DNA from: Shewanella algae
Lineage (GTDB): Bacteria > Pseudomonadota > Gammaproteobacteria > Enterobacterales > Shewanellaceae
Length of the DNA: 64,000 nucleotides
Direction: 5' to 3'
NCBI RefSeq assembly: GCF_009183365.2
Contig: NZ_CP068230.1
Coordinates: 3,749,001 to 3,813,000 of the forward strand
In this document: positions 7,959 through 16,358 of the stretch, piece by piece
Position numbering within the stretch: position 1 is the first letter of the stretch
Layout of the letters: each line of letters starts with the position of its first letter
Made by a program: the position numbers and the translations under genes
The notes under the pieces: model-generated
The model's input: only the letters and a program-made list of their open reading frames with translations
Told to the model about the DNA's origin: nothing
The model's database searches: none

Positions 7959-9263
7959 ATGAAACCCTGTAAGAAACTGATTTTTGGATTTTTTGCTCTA
8001 GTCATGAGCCAGGCTGCCCTGGCAGCACCACAGCTGCTGGATCGCGTTGCAGTGCAGATCAACGACGGCATAGTGCTGGAAAGCGAAGTCCAGAACATGG
8101 TCGACACTGTTAAGGCCAACGCCAAGGCCGCCGGCCAGAGTCTGCCTTCGGATCAGGCGCTGCGCACTCAGGTTATTGAGCGTTTGATCCTCACCCGTCT
8201 GCAACTGCAGATGGCCGACCGTATCGGCCTGCATATCGGGGATCTGCAGCTGGACCAAACCATAGAAAACATTGCCAAGCAACAGAACATGACTGTCGCC
8301 CAGATGCGCGCCGAAATTGAAGCCGATGGCAGCAGCTTCAGCCAATACCGCGAGCAACTGCGTGAAGAAGTAACCATAGGCGAGATCCAGCGTATTCAAG
8401 TACAGCGCCGAATTCAGGTTTCACCCCAGGAAATCAATAACCTGGTGAAGCTGATCAAGGAACAGGGCCTGAAAGACGTGGAATACCAGGTTGGCCACAT
8501 TCTGATTGAAGTGCCTTCCAACCCCACTTCAGAGCAACTGGAAGGAGCCAGCAAGCGTGCCAATGCCGTGCTGGAGCGCCTGAAATCCGGTGCCGACTTC
8601 CGTGAAACCGCCATTGCTTCTTCCGCCGGTCCCAAGGCGCTGGAAGGCGGTATCTGGGATTACATGAACATCAATGAGATGCCTACCCTGTTTGCCGAAG
8701 TGATCACAGATGCCAAGAAAGGCGACATCATAGGCCCTATCAAGAGTGGTGCCGGTTTCCATATCATCAAGATCATGGACGCCCGCGGCCTGCAGACCAA
8801 AGAAGTCGAGGAAGTCAGAGCCCGCCATATCCTGCTCAAGCCGTCACCGATCCTGTCTGAAGACAGAGCCAAGGCGATGCTGCAGCAGTTCCTCAAACAG
8901 ATCCGCAGCGGCGAAGCCAAGTTTGAAGATCTGGCGCGTCAGTACTCGGAAGATCCCGGTAGTGCCACCAAAGGCGGTGAGCTGGGTTGGGCCGATCCCG
9001 GCATTTATGTGCCCGAGTTCGCCCAGACACTCAACAGCCTGAAGCAGGGTGAAATCAGTGAGCCGTTCCGCTCAACTCACGGCTGGCACATCACTCAGCT
9101 GGAAGAGAGACGCAAAACAGATGCCACAGATCAGTTCAATACCAACCGTGCGCATCAGTTGATCTTCCGCCGCAAATTCAACGAAGAGTTACAGAACTGG
9201 CTGGACGAAATGCGGGCCGACGCATACATTGAACTCTTCGACCCAGAAACTGACAGAGGTTAA
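7959..9263 (+). CDS. surA: Periplasmic peptidyl-prolyl isomerase/chaperone SurA
   Basis: 434 aa. ATG 7959 is chosen over a GTG at 7941 because AAGGA ends 8 nt before it and the signal peptide then starts properly (KKLIFGFFALVMSQAALAA). After the N-terminal chaperone module (LLDRVAVQINDGIVLESEV) two parvulin domains are visible, beginning at YQVGHILIEVPS and ARHILLKPSP, each with the conserved H-I-L strand and a GGxW/GGELGW core. A C-terminal helix completes the core. SurA escorts outer-membrane proteins including LptD to BamA. The 114-bp gap from lptD has no terminator-like hairpin with a T-run. Confidence 0.96.
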   Translation: MKPCKKLIFGFFALVMSQAALAAPQLLDRVAVQINDGIVLESEVQNMVDTVKANAKAAGQSLPSDQALRTQVIERLILTRLQLQMADRIGLHIGDLQLDQTIENIAKQQNMTVAQMRAEIEADGSSFSQYREQLREEVTIGEIQRIQVQRRIQVSPQEINNLVKLIKEQGLKDVEYQVGHILIEVPSNPTSEQLEGASKRANAVLERLKSGADFRETAIASSAGPKALEGGIWDYMNINEMPTLFAEVITDAKKGDIIGPIKSGAGFHIIKIMDARGLQTKEVEEVRARHILLKPSPILSEDRAKAMLQQFLKQIRSGEAKFEDLARQYSEDPGSATKGGELGWADPGIYVPEFAQTLNSLKQGEISEPFRSTHGWHITQLEERRKTDATDQFNTNRAHQLIFRRKFNEELQNWLDEMRADAYIELFDPETDRG

Positions 9264-9268
9264 GTCGC

Positions 9269-10255
9269 TTGGACATTAAACGTATTGCCATTACCCCCGG
9301 AGAGCCTGCCGGCATAGGCCCGGATCTGGTAGTACAGCTGGCGCAGCGCGACTGGCCGGCCGAGCTGGTTGTGTGCGCGGATCCTGCCTTGTTGCAGGCG
9401 CGCGCCAAGATGCTGGGGCTCAGTCTCCAGCTCAAGCCTTACCAGCCAAGCCAAGCGGCCAAGCCACAGCAAGCCGGTAGTTTGACCATAGTGCCCTTCC
9501 CCATGGCCTGTGAGCCTCGCTGCGGCGTGCTCAATGAGCAAAACAGCGCCTATGTGGTCGACACCCTGCGTTATGCGGGTGAGAAGAATATGAACGGCGA
9601 GTTTGATGCCGTGGTGACAGGTCCGGTACACAAGGGCATTATCAATCAGGCCGGGATCCCATTCTCCGGCCATACCGAGTTCTTTGCCCATCAGGCCGGT
9701 TGTCAGGATGTGGTGATGATGCTCGCCTGCCCCGGTCTGCAGGTAGCCCTGGTGACCACTCACATTCCACTGGCTTACGTTTCCAAAGCGATCACCCGTG
9801 AACGCCTGCATCAGATCATCAGGATACTGCACCAGGATCTGGTGAATAAGTTTGCCCTGGACAACCCCAAGATTTATGTCTGTGGCCTCAACCCCCATGC
9901 CGGTGAAGATGGCCATCTGGGACGAGAAGAGCTGGATGTAATCATCCCGGCGCTGAACGAGCTCAGAGAGCAGGAGCAGATGCGTATCATAGGCCCTCTG
10001 CCTGCCGATACCCTGTTCCAACCCAAGTATCTGCAAGATGCCGATGTGGTGCTGGCCATGTACCACGACCAGGGCCTGCCTGTGCTCAAGTCACAGGGCT
10101 TTGGCAAGTCGGTAAACATCACTCTGGGCCTGCCCTATATCCGCACTTCGGTGGATCACGGCACGGCGCTGGAACTCTCAGGCACAGGCAAGGCCGATAT
10201 CGGTAGCTTCGTCTGTGCACTCAACAAGGCCATAGAACTGGCCGGCAAAAACTGA
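9269..10255 (+). CDS. pdxA: 4-hydroxythreonine-4-phosphate dehydrogenase
   Basis: 328 aa, TTG start at 9269, 5 bp after surA. The N-terminus MDIKRIAITPGEPAGIGPDL is the PdxA signature. Metal-binding histidines lie in GHTEFFAH, GLNPHAGEDGHLG and AMYHDQGLPVLK. The enzyme oxidises 4-phosphohydroxy-L-threonine with NAD for pyridoxal phosphate synthesis. Tight spacing places it in an operon with surA and rsmA, as in E. coli. Confidence 0.96.
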   Translation: MDIKRIAITPGEPAGIGPDLVVQLAQRDWPAELVVCADPALLQARAKMLGLSLQLKPYQPSQAAKPQQAGSLTIVPFPMACEPRCGVLNEQNSAYVVDTLRYAGEKNMNGEFDAVVTGPVHKGIINQAGIPFSGHTEFFAHQAGCQDVVMMLACPGLQVALVTTHIPLAYVSKAITRERLHQIIRILHQDLVNKFALDNPKIYVCGLNPHAGEDGHLGREELDVIIPALNELREQEQMRIIGPLPADTLFQPKYLQDADVVLAMYHDQGLPVLKSQGFGKSVNITLGLPYIRTSVDHGTALELSGTGKADIGSFVCALNKAIELAGKN

Positions 10256-10270
10256 TCCAACTGAGTATCA

Positions 10271-11077
10271 ATGAGCAATAAAGTACACTTAGGCCATACC
10301 GCCAGAAAACGTTTCGGACAAAACTTCCTGACCGATGACAATGTGATCAACCGTATTGTGGCGGCTATCGCCCCGGATAATGAGCATGTCATGGTCGAAA
10401 TCGGCCCGGGTCTGGCGGCCCTGACCGAACCTGTGGCCAGTGCCATAGACAAGCTGACCGTGGTCGAGCTGGACAGAGATCTGGTAGAACGCCTGAAGCA
10501 GCATCCTGTGCTGAAAGACAAGCTGGAAATTCATCAGGGCGATGCCCTGCAGTTTGACTTCAACAAACTCATGGTCGAGGGCAAGAAGCTCAAGGTCTTT
10601 GGTAACCTGCCATACAATATCTCCACGCCGCTGATGTTCCATCTGTTCGAATATGCCGAGCAGATCACCAACATGCACTTTATGTTGCAAAAAGAGGTGG
10701 TGTTGCGGCTTTCAGCCAGCCCGGGCAGCAAGGCCTATGGCCGCCTGACTGTCATGGCCCAATACTATTGCCAGGTAGTGCCGGTACTGGAAGTGCCTCC
10801 GGTCAGCTTCACGCCGCCACCTAAGGTCGATTCCGCCGTGGTGCGTCTGGTACCCTATGAAACCAAACCCTGGCCGGCCAAAGACGTTGCCATGCTCGGC
10901 AAAGTAACCAGCACCGCCTTCAACATGCGCCGCAAGACCCTGAGAAATAACCTCAAGGGGCTGCTTGATGATGCCGATTATGAGACTCTGGGAATCGATC
11001 CCGGCCTCAGACCCGAGCAGATTAGTGTCGAGCAGTATGTTGCCATCGCCAACTTGCTGAGCGACCGTCAGGCGTAA
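10271..11077 (+). CDS. rsmA: 16S rRNA (adenine1518/1519-N6)-dimethyltransferase
   Basis: 268 aa. FGQNFLTD near the N-terminus, the SAM motif VEIGPGLAALT (about 44-54) and motif IV NLPYNIST (about 115-122) are diagnostic for KsgA/RsmA. It dimethylates two adenines in helix 45 of 16S rRNA during late 30S assembly; loss gives kasugamycin resistance. It lies 15 bp after pdxA, in the conserved pdxA-ksgA-apaG-apaH order. Confidence 0.97.
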   Translation: MSNKVHLGHTARKRFGQNFLTDDNVINRIVAAIAPDNEHVMVEIGPGLAALTEPVASAIDKLTVVELDRDLVERLKQHPVLKDKLEIHQGDALQFDFNKLMVEGKKLKVFGNLPYNISTPLMFHLFEYAEQITNMHFMLQKEVVLRLSASPGSKAYGRLTVMAQYYCQVVPVLEVPPVSFTPPPKVDSAVVRLVPYETKPWPAKDVAMLGKVTSTAFNMRRKTLRNNLKGLLDDADYETLGIDPGLRPEQISVEQYVAIANLLSDRQA

Positions 11078-11136
11078 CATCCGGACGCCGGGCGGCGTCC
11101 TTCCTTTCCATCAGAGATTTTGGCCAGGAACTTAAG

Positions 11137-11517
11137 ATGAATCCCCAGAAAAGCCGTATCAGAGTCGAGGTACAGACCCAGTACATAGAACACCAGTCTG
11201 CGCCGGATGAAGACAAGTATCTTTTCAGTTACACCATCACCATTATCAATCTGGGTGATGAGGCGGCGACCCTCAAGAGTCGTCACTGGGTGATCACTGA
11301 TGGCAATGGCCAACAGAGCGAGGTTCAGGGCGCCGGTGTCGTCGGTGAAACCCCGAGGATCAAGCCCAATACTGCCTACCAATACAGCAGCGGCACAGTG
11401 CTGGAAACGCCGCTGGGCTTTATGGAAGGCCGTTACCTGATGGAAACCGATGCGGGCGAGAGTTTCTACGCCCAGATCCCTCCTTTCCGCCTGGCCGTAC
11501 CCGGCCAGGTACACTGA
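11137..11517 (+). CDS. apaG: ApaG-domain protein
   Basis: 126 aa, usual size for ApaG. A single fibronectin-like beta-sandwich with the conserved VEVQTQYIEHQSAP, SRHWVITD and YQYSSGTVLETPLGFMEG segments. The fold binds pyrophosphate-containing ligands in known members; the cellular role is uncertain. It sits 59 bp after rsmA and 13 bp before apaH. Confidence 0.95.
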   Translation: MNPQKSRIRVEVQTQYIEHQSAPDEDKYLFSYTITIINLGDEAATLKSRHWVITDGNGQQSEVQGAGVVGETPRIKPNTAYQYSSGTVLETPLGFMEGRYLMETDAGESFYAQIPPFRLAVPGQVH

Positions 11518-11530
11518 TGGGCAGATAACA

Positions 11531-12352
11531 GTGGCTCACTATTTTGTCGGCGATATTCAGGGCTGTTTCAACGAGTTGCAACGCCTGCTGGAGAAAGTCG
11601 ATTTCAATCCCTCCAAGGACGAACTTTGGGCGGTCGGCGATCTGGTCGCCCGCGGTCCGGATTCTCTCTCGACCTTGAGATTCTTCCGCGATCTCGGCGG
11701 TTCGGCCAAGTCGGTACTGGGTAACCATGATCTGCATCTGCTGGCGGTCAAGGCCGGGCTCAAACGCGCCAAACCCAGCGACAAGCTGCAACCACTGTTG
11801 GAAGCCGCTGATATCGACAGCCTCATCGACTGGGTTAGAACCCAGCCCCTGATGCGCGAACTGCCCGAGCACAAACTCATTATGACCCATGCGGGCGTGC
11901 CGCCCCAGTGGGACATCCAAACTTTACGCCAGGAAGCAGGCGCCGTCAGCCAGGCATTGCAAAGAGCCGACTATTTAGACAGTCTCATCGCCAGGATGTA
12001 CACAGAAGAGCCGGAAGATTGGTCCGGTGAGCTCAGCGGCCTGCCCAGACTCAGGTACTGTATCAACGCCCTGACCCGGATGCGTTACCTCTATCTCGAC
12101 GGCACGCTGGATTTCAGCTGCAAGGTGCCGCCGGCCAAATGTGAAGACCCCAATCTCAAACCCTGGTTTTTATTCCCATCCAACACCGCTGACTACACCC
12201 GGGTCTTTGGCCATTGGGCCGCGCTGATGGGCAAGGTCCAAGGCGAAAGACTGCAGGCGCTGGACACCGGCTGTTGCTGGGGAGAATACCTGACACTCTG
12301 GCACCTGGAATCAGATCAAAAAATTACCCAACCTAGGTTAAAAAAAGGTTAA
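11531..12352 (+). CDS. apaH: Symmetrical bis(5'-nucleosyl)-tetraphosphatase
   Basis: 273 aa from GTG 11531; the open frame begins further upstream but only this start gives the family N-terminus AHYFVGDIQGC. PPP-type metallophosphoesterase motifs are intact: GDIQGC, GDLVARGPDS, GNHDLH and a later THAG histidine. ApaH hydrolyses Ap4A to two ADP and also decaps Np4-capped RNA in E. coli. It closes the lptD-apaH run; the next gene starts 97 bp downstream. Confidence 0.95.
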   Translation: MAHYFVGDIQGCFNELQRLLEKVDFNPSKDELWAVGDLVARGPDSLSTLRFFRDLGGSAKSVLGNHDLHLLAVKAGLKRAKPSDKLQPLLEAADIDSLIDWVRTQPLMRELPEHKLIMTHAGVPPQWDIQTLRQEAGAVSQALQRADYLDSLIARMYTEEPEDWSGELSGLPRLRYCINALTRMRYLYLDGTLDFSCKVPPAKCEDPNLKPWFLFPSNTADYTRVFGHWAALMGKVQGERLQALDTGCCWGEYLTLWHLESDQKITQPRLKKG

Positions 12353-12449
12353 ACTTAGCAGACGTTGGCCGATAACCATCTGGTAACGTGCCCATGAAAA
12401 CTAAAAGATTTTTCCCAAGAGAAAAACCATAACCTTTCCGGAGTAGCCT

Positions 12450-14471
12450 ATGAAGTTGAATGTAGCGACCCGAGTCATAGCAGGGTTTGCCGTAGTCACC
12501 CTGCTATTGATCCTGCTTGGTGCTGTTTCCTGGTTCACCAACAATGAGCTGAAAAACACCACCGAAGTTCTACAGCAACTGAGTATCCCGGCACTCAAAT
12601 CAACCGGCGAGCTGGGTGAAACCCTCAGCGAACAGCAAAGGTTGGTTCTGGTGGGTTACCATGTCACCAAGGCCAATAAACTCCCGCCTATCCAACAGCA
12701 GTTTGCCAGTCAAAAGCAAAACTTCAAGGCGCAATTTGCCAGTCTGTCAAAGCTGGTACAGCAAGAGCCCGGGCTCAAGGAGATCCTGCCCCAGGTAGAG
12801 CGCAATTATCAGGCCTTTATCAACACCAGCGAACGCATGATGGCCGACCACCTCAGCGCCCTGGAGCAACAGGAAAGCCTCAATAAACAGCGGGATCAGT
12901 TGGAAACAACCGCTGATGATGCCGCCAGTCTGCTGCTGGATCTGATGGATCTGGAACAGAGCCAGGACACGACTGAGCGGGAGATTGCCGCTTCCGCCGC
13001 CGCTCTGGACAGCAATGTCACCAATGTGATCAGCACTGTTTACGATCTGGTCGCCACCGAAGAGCGCAGCAAGTACGAAATCATAGTCAAAGAACTTAGC
13101 TATATCATCAATGAAGCCGAGGCCAAGCTGGAGTACATCAGTCGCCATGGCGCCGGTGTCATCGATGCCGACGTGCTCAACGAAATGAACAGCGAGCTTG
13201 GCAAACTCAGCCAACATCTTAAGGGCAAAAACTCCATTCAGGCCCAGAAAGCGACCCAACTTGAGCTCAAAGCCAGTACTCAAGTGGCGCTGAATCAAGT
13301 GGAAACCGACAAGAAGAACGTCAATCAGGCAATGGGGGCTCTTTCCGGTGCCATCGAAACCCTGACCAACGAGATTAACGCCAAAACCCTGGCCAGTATC
13401 GACTCGGCCAGTATGCAGACCCTATTGGTGGTACTGGTGGCGATAGTGGTTGCCATAGCTGTGAGTATTGCCGTGGTGAAACCACTGACCGCCTCACTCA
13501 ACCGTATCAATCAGGCATTGAATATCCTAGCTTCCGGTGACTTGACCCATAAGCTGGATGACTCTGGTCAGGATGAGTTTGCCGAGCTTTCCCGCAACTG
13601 CAACCGCCTTATCGACAGTCTCAGAGGTCTTATTCGCGGCATTTTGGATAGATCCAACCAATTGGCAGCCGCCGCCGAACAAACCTCGGCGGTTACCTCA
13701 CAAACCACTATCGGGATCCAGGAGCAGAAGAGCCAGGTGGATCAAGTGGCCACGGCTACCACAGAGCTGAGCTCCAGTGCCCAGCAGGTATCCCACAGCG
13801 CCGACCACGCCCTGAACCAAATTAAACAGGCCGATGAAGAAGCCCAGCATATGCGGATGATTGCCGAAGAAAACCGCCGCACTATAGAAGCGCTGGCCGA
13901 AGAAGTCGCCAAGGCGGGGCAAGTGATCAACAAGGTGCATTCCGACAGTGATGCCATAGGCTCGATTCTGGATGTTATTCGCGGCATTGCCGAGCAGACT
14001 AATCTACTGGCACTCAACGCCGCCATCGAGGCCGCCAGGGCCGGTGAACAGGGACGCGGCTTTGCCGTTGTGGCCGATGAGGTACGCAACCTCGCATCCC
14101 GCACCCAGGAGTCGACCCAGGAGATCCAGCAGATGATCCAGGTGCTGCAAACAGGCACCCAAGAGGCGGTCGCTGTCATGGAACAAGGCCGCGCCCAGGC
14201 CAACTCCTGCGTCGCCAAGACAGAGCAAGCCAATCAGGCTCTGGAAGCCATCAGCGAATCTGTTCATCAGGCTTTCGATGCCGGAACCCAAATCGCCAAC
14301 GCCGCTCAGGAACAGAACCTGGTCAGCCAGCAGGTTTCAGAGAAACTGGAACATATTGCGCTGATATCGGAAGAAACCGCCTCAGGCGCAGATCAGACCG
14401 CCCAATCCAGCCACCAGGTAGCGCAACTCGCCGAAGAGTTGCAGGCTTCGGTTGGCGAGTTCAAAGTCTAA
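12450..14471 (+). CDS. Methyl-accepting chemotaxis protein
   Basis: 673 aa. TM1 is about 8-30; a long periplasmic helical ligand domain (about 31-320) carries heptad-like leucines; TM2 is about 326-348 (LLVVLVAIVVAIAVSIAVV). A HAMP domain follows, then the cytoplasmic coiled-coil whose hairpin tip EQTNLLALNAAIEAARAGEQ is the CheA/CheW contact. No C-terminal NWETF pentapeptide is present. The ligand is not predictable. The start has GGAG about 8 nt upstream. The family is common in many copies in Shewanella. Confidence 0.95.
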   Translation: MKLNVATRVIAGFAVVTLLLILLGAVSWFTNNELKNTTEVLQQLSIPALKSTGELGETLSEQQRLVLVGYHVTKANKLPPIQQQFASQKQNFKAQFASLSKLVQQEPGLKEILPQVERNYQAFINTSERMMADHLSALEQQESLNKQRDQLETTADDAASLLLDLMDLEQSQDTTEREIAASAAALDSNVTNVISTVYDLVATEERSKYEIIVKELSYIINEAEAKLEYISRHGAGVIDADVLNEMNSELGKLSQHLKGKNSIQAQKATQLELKASTQVALNQVETDKKNVNQAMGALSGAIETLTNEINAKTLASIDSASMQTLLVVLVAIVVAIAVSIAVVKPLTASLNRINQALNILASGDLTHKLDDSGQDEFAELSRNCNRLIDSLRGLIRGILDRSNQLAAAAEQTSAVTSQTTIGIQEQKSQVDQVATATTELSSSAQQVSHSADHALNQIKQADEEAQHMRMIAEENRRTIEALAEEVAKAGQVINKVHSDSDAIGSILDVIRGIAEQTNLLALNAAIEAARAGEQGRGFAVVADEVRNLASRTQESTQEIQQMIQVLQTGTQEAVAVMEQGRAQANSCVAKTEQANQALEAISESVHQAFDAGTQIANAAQEQNLVSQQVSEKLEHIALISEETASGADQTAQSSHQVAQLAEELQASVGEFKV

Positions 14472-14482
14472 TCTTAAAACCA

Positions 14483-14526
14483 TCGGCCGTCTTCCCCAAA
14501 GGTTTTGTCGTGGGGACGACGGCCGA
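14483..14526 (+). terminator. Hairpin downstream of the chemoreceptor gene
   Basis: TCGGCCGTCTTCCCCA pairs with TGGGGACGACGGCCGA with one mismatch and a 12-nt loop, 11 bp after the stop codon. There is no clear T-run after it, so the terminator role is likely but not certain. Confidence 0.5.
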
Positions 14527-14579
14527 CATAGCTTTCAGCTCAAAATAGCCAAATAACATTGATTGGGCTTCCGGTGACG

Positions 14580-14652
14580 GATGTTTCATTGCCTGCAGCG
14601 GGGATAATGCAGTGAAGAACAGGATGAACACTGCAAGCGAGGGGGCAGGCTA
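14580..14652. repeat. Degenerate REP-like palindrome
   Basis: GCCTGC (14601) and GGCAGGC (14644) bracket a block containing ATGCAGTGAAGAACAGGA. A close relative, ATGCAGTGAAGGACAGGA, lies inside the palindrome at 21377-21394. This suggests a dispersed REP-type repeat. The 260-bp stretch 14472-14731 otherwise holds no gene. Confidence 0.4.
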
Positions 14653-14731
14653 AAATACGGAACGAAGTGTCAGCTCTGGTCTGAACTAATACAATTTAAT
14701 TGTCCCGCTAACTTGATTTATTCTGTGAACG

Positions 14732-15166
14732 CTATTCACATACCATAGTTGCCTGTTGCTTACATTTTGAGCGTGACTCTGCTTCTGAACTACCACCCAT
14801 ACAAAAATCTAACCTTAACAGCTTTTCTTCACTTACTGGCGTTTTGTCCTCTGCTAGCTTCCAATGCCAGTCTTTAATTACGTCAGTTGCTGGCTTTGAA
14901 ATGGTCTTTTTAGGCACAGAGCTTATGAGAGTGATACTCTCGGTTGAACCGTTTTTATCGACTGTGACCTTAAATACTCCGCAACCAGCTACACCTTTCA
15001 TTGCTAACTCAACGGGATAGCGAGGCATGAATTCCTTGTCTCGAAGCCAAGTGCTTTCCGTTTTTGTTGGTTCCAAATAGGTTAATTCTACAGAGGCATA
15101 GTTACTGGCAGCGAGTGTTCCAGTAGACAAAAAACAGATGGTGAAAAGTAAATTTTTGTAGTTCAT
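14732..15166 (-). CDS. Exported protein with TonB C-terminal-like domain (putative cassette gene)
   Basis: 144 aa from ATG 15166 (AAGGAAGG upstream). The signal peptide NYKNLLFTICFLSTGTLAA is followed by a single domain resembling the TonB C-terminal fold: PRYPVELAMKGVAGCGVFKV, then a strand with NGSTESITLISSVP and the helix/strand ATDVIKDWHWK. There is no N-terminal TM anchor or proline-rich linker, so it cannot be a complete energy-transducing TonB. Cysteines at the C-terminus (CMGG, CKQQ, MVCE) may form disulfides. It is the leftmost of a series of small minus-strand genes separated by attC-like palindromes. Function unknown. Confidence 0.65.
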   Translation of the reverse strand: MNYKNLLFTICFLSTGTLAASNYASVELTYLEPTKTESTWLRDKEFMPRYPVELAMKGVAGCGVFKVTVDKNGSTESITLISSVPKKTISKPATDVIKDWHWKLAEDKTPVSEEKLLRLDFCMGGSSEAESRSKCKQQATMVCE

Positions 15167-15185
15167 AAAACCTTCCTTAGTGAGT

Positions 15186-15251
15186 TCACATAAAGGCAAA
15201 AACAGCGGTGCGCTCAACCCTCAGGGCAATGCTACCTTTGCTTTGTTATGC
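15186..15251 (-). other. Degenerate attC-like site
   Basis: Reading on the minus strand, right after the stop of the 15252 gene, GCATAAC (RYYYAAC-like) is followed by AAAGCAAAGG and, about 50 nt on, by GCCTTTATGTG as a loose complement. The right-hand GTTRRRY end is not well conserved. Supported mainly by its position between two cassette-like genes. Confidence 0.35.
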
Positions 15252-15605
15252 TTATTTGGTTGCAGACCATGTAACGTTACTTTCTTTAATACCAAGACCC
15301 TGTTTGAATTTGACAGGAAACTCTAGGCTAGGTTTGCCAACCCAGCCACGCTCTAAATAGAGATTGTATCCGTCACCATTCTGTTCGTATCGAACGGCTG
15401 AAAGCCATATTCCATCCCAATCGCCCAAGAACTCTAAATCTCTAAGGCTTTTGGGGTATACACCATTTCTAAGTTTATGAAGCTCAATTATTGACACCGC
15501 GGAAACGAAGTTTTGTGTTCCAAACTTTTCATCAGCCCCCGGCACTTCAAAGTTACACCCGCTCAGGAAACCAACAAGTACAATAATCGCGATTAATTTC
15601 TGCAT
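15252..15605 (-). CDS. Small lipoprotein, cassette-type
   Basis: 117 aa. The signal peptide ends in a lipobox (GFLSGC), so Cys17 is probably lipidated. The mature part (SIIELHKLRNGVYPKSLRDLEFLG, then a WLSAVRYEQ strand and YNLYLERG) resembles the globular part of type II secretion pseudopilins, but the methylated pilin helix is replaced by the lipoprotein signal. Base composition is more AT-rich than the neighbouring core genes. Flanked on both sides by attC-like palindromes. Function not recognised. Confidence 0.6.
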   Translation of the reverse strand: MQKLIAIIVLVGFLSGCNFEVPGADEKFGTQNFVSAVSIIELHKLRNGVYPKSLRDLEFLGDWDGIWLSAVRYEQNGDGYNLYLERGWVGKPSLEFPVKFKQGLGIKESNVTWSATK

Positions 15606-15631
15606 TAATTAGAGTTCCTTCGATGGATTTT

Positions 15632-15722
15632 AAACATAACGCTTTAAACAGCGAAAAACACACGCGCTTAGGCCGCTTTTGGCCTGCTGGTGGTTTTCCG
15701 ATGATTTAACTTGTTATAAGGC
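15632..15722 (-). other. Integron attC-like recombination site
   Basis: On the minus strand, TTATAAC at the end of the 15714 gene opens an imperfect palindrome (AAGTTAAATC...CAGGCCAAAAGCGGCCTAAG...CTGTTTAAAGC) that closes with GCGTTATG, about 90 bp long. The R''/R' ends and the central GGCC stem match the layout of attC sites of chromosomal integrons (VCR-like TATAACAA/GCGTTA ends). Confidence 0.6.
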
Positions 15723-16019
15723 AAAGTTGAATACCAAGTACAAAATGAAAAAAAGTATTCCCCATAGTGCCTGCTTAAAAGCCATTTTTGTACCAGTGAT
15801 TAGCGGAACAAGCTCTGTTCGATACAACGAGTAATTCTCAGGCTTCCCAAACAACATCCCAAAGTACTGCTCGAAGTAACTTAGTTGATCGCCTATTTCT
15901 CGCACAAACTTCCTATTTCCTCCGTGAGCTTTTTGAGTCAGTTCATGTAACTTCAGGCACGCCCTGAACCATAGATAGAAGACTACTGAAAATAGGGATA
16001 TAAAGATGAACTCAGTCAC
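15714..16019 (-). CDS. Small two-helix membrane protein, cassette-type
   Basis: 101 aa from GTG 16019. TM helices are at about 4-20 (FIFISLFSVVFYLWFRA) and 82-100 (ALWGILFFILYLVFNFAL), with a basic/aromatic cytoplasmic or periplasmic loop between them. The start lies 18 nt inside the minus-strand core site GTTATAAGG, the usual position for a cassette gene. The stop is inside the next attC. No family recognised. Confidence 0.6.
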   Translation of the reverse strand: MTEFIFISLFSVVFYLWFRACLKLHELTQKAHGGNRKFVREIGDQLSYFEQYFGMLFGKPENYSLYRTELVPLITGTKMAFKQALWGILFFILYLVFNFAL

Positions 16020-16025
16020 TTAAGC

Positions 16026-16097
16026 TTGCCTTATAACAGCTGTATAGTGCGCATGCGCGTTTTAGTCCTAGGAGGAGTGTAAACGCGCATCGCTATC
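16026..16097 (-). other. attC-like site, copy 1 of a near-identical pair
   Basis: The arms ATGCGCGTTT and AAACGCGCAT pair perfectly around a loop holding CCTAGGAGGAG, extended outward by TATAG/CTAT. The minus-strand end reads GCTGTTATAAGGC, a core-site-like GTT triplet directly before the 15714 gene. About 60 bp repeat at 19508 with only a few differences. Confidence 0.6.
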
Positions 16098-16358
16098 TGT
16101 TTGTATTCGCTGGATATAATAGAGTTTAGTCTAAAAATCAAGCCACCCATTATAAAACAATAACCTAATCTTCTTTCTGTCTATGTTCAAGCACCGTTAG
16201 GGGATTTGAGCACACTAAGGTCGAAAGATATCCGTGAGATGCAGAGGCTTGATGAAATCGAACCTATTTCACGCAAAAATGCGAGATTTGAGCCGTGCTA
16301 GCCCCACCCATGGTTCAGGGGGTTTCAATGACTGCGGTTGAGATAAATAGCGTGGGGT
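16098..16358. other. Gene-free gap between cassette-like gene and RAYT
   Basis: No coding region seen. AT-rich at the left, then REP-like short palindromes near 16255-16345. CCCCTAACGG on the minus strand at about 16195 resembles a half attC end, but its partner is not identifiable. Confidence 0.4.

Noticed and set aside
9260..10066. 268-codon open frame antisense to pdxA
   Set aside because: pdxA is unambiguous on the plus strand; the antisense frame has no recognisable domain.
16195..16215. Additional attC half-site CCCCTAACGG
   Set aside because: No complementary partner arm was found within 150 bp, so it was not listed as a site.
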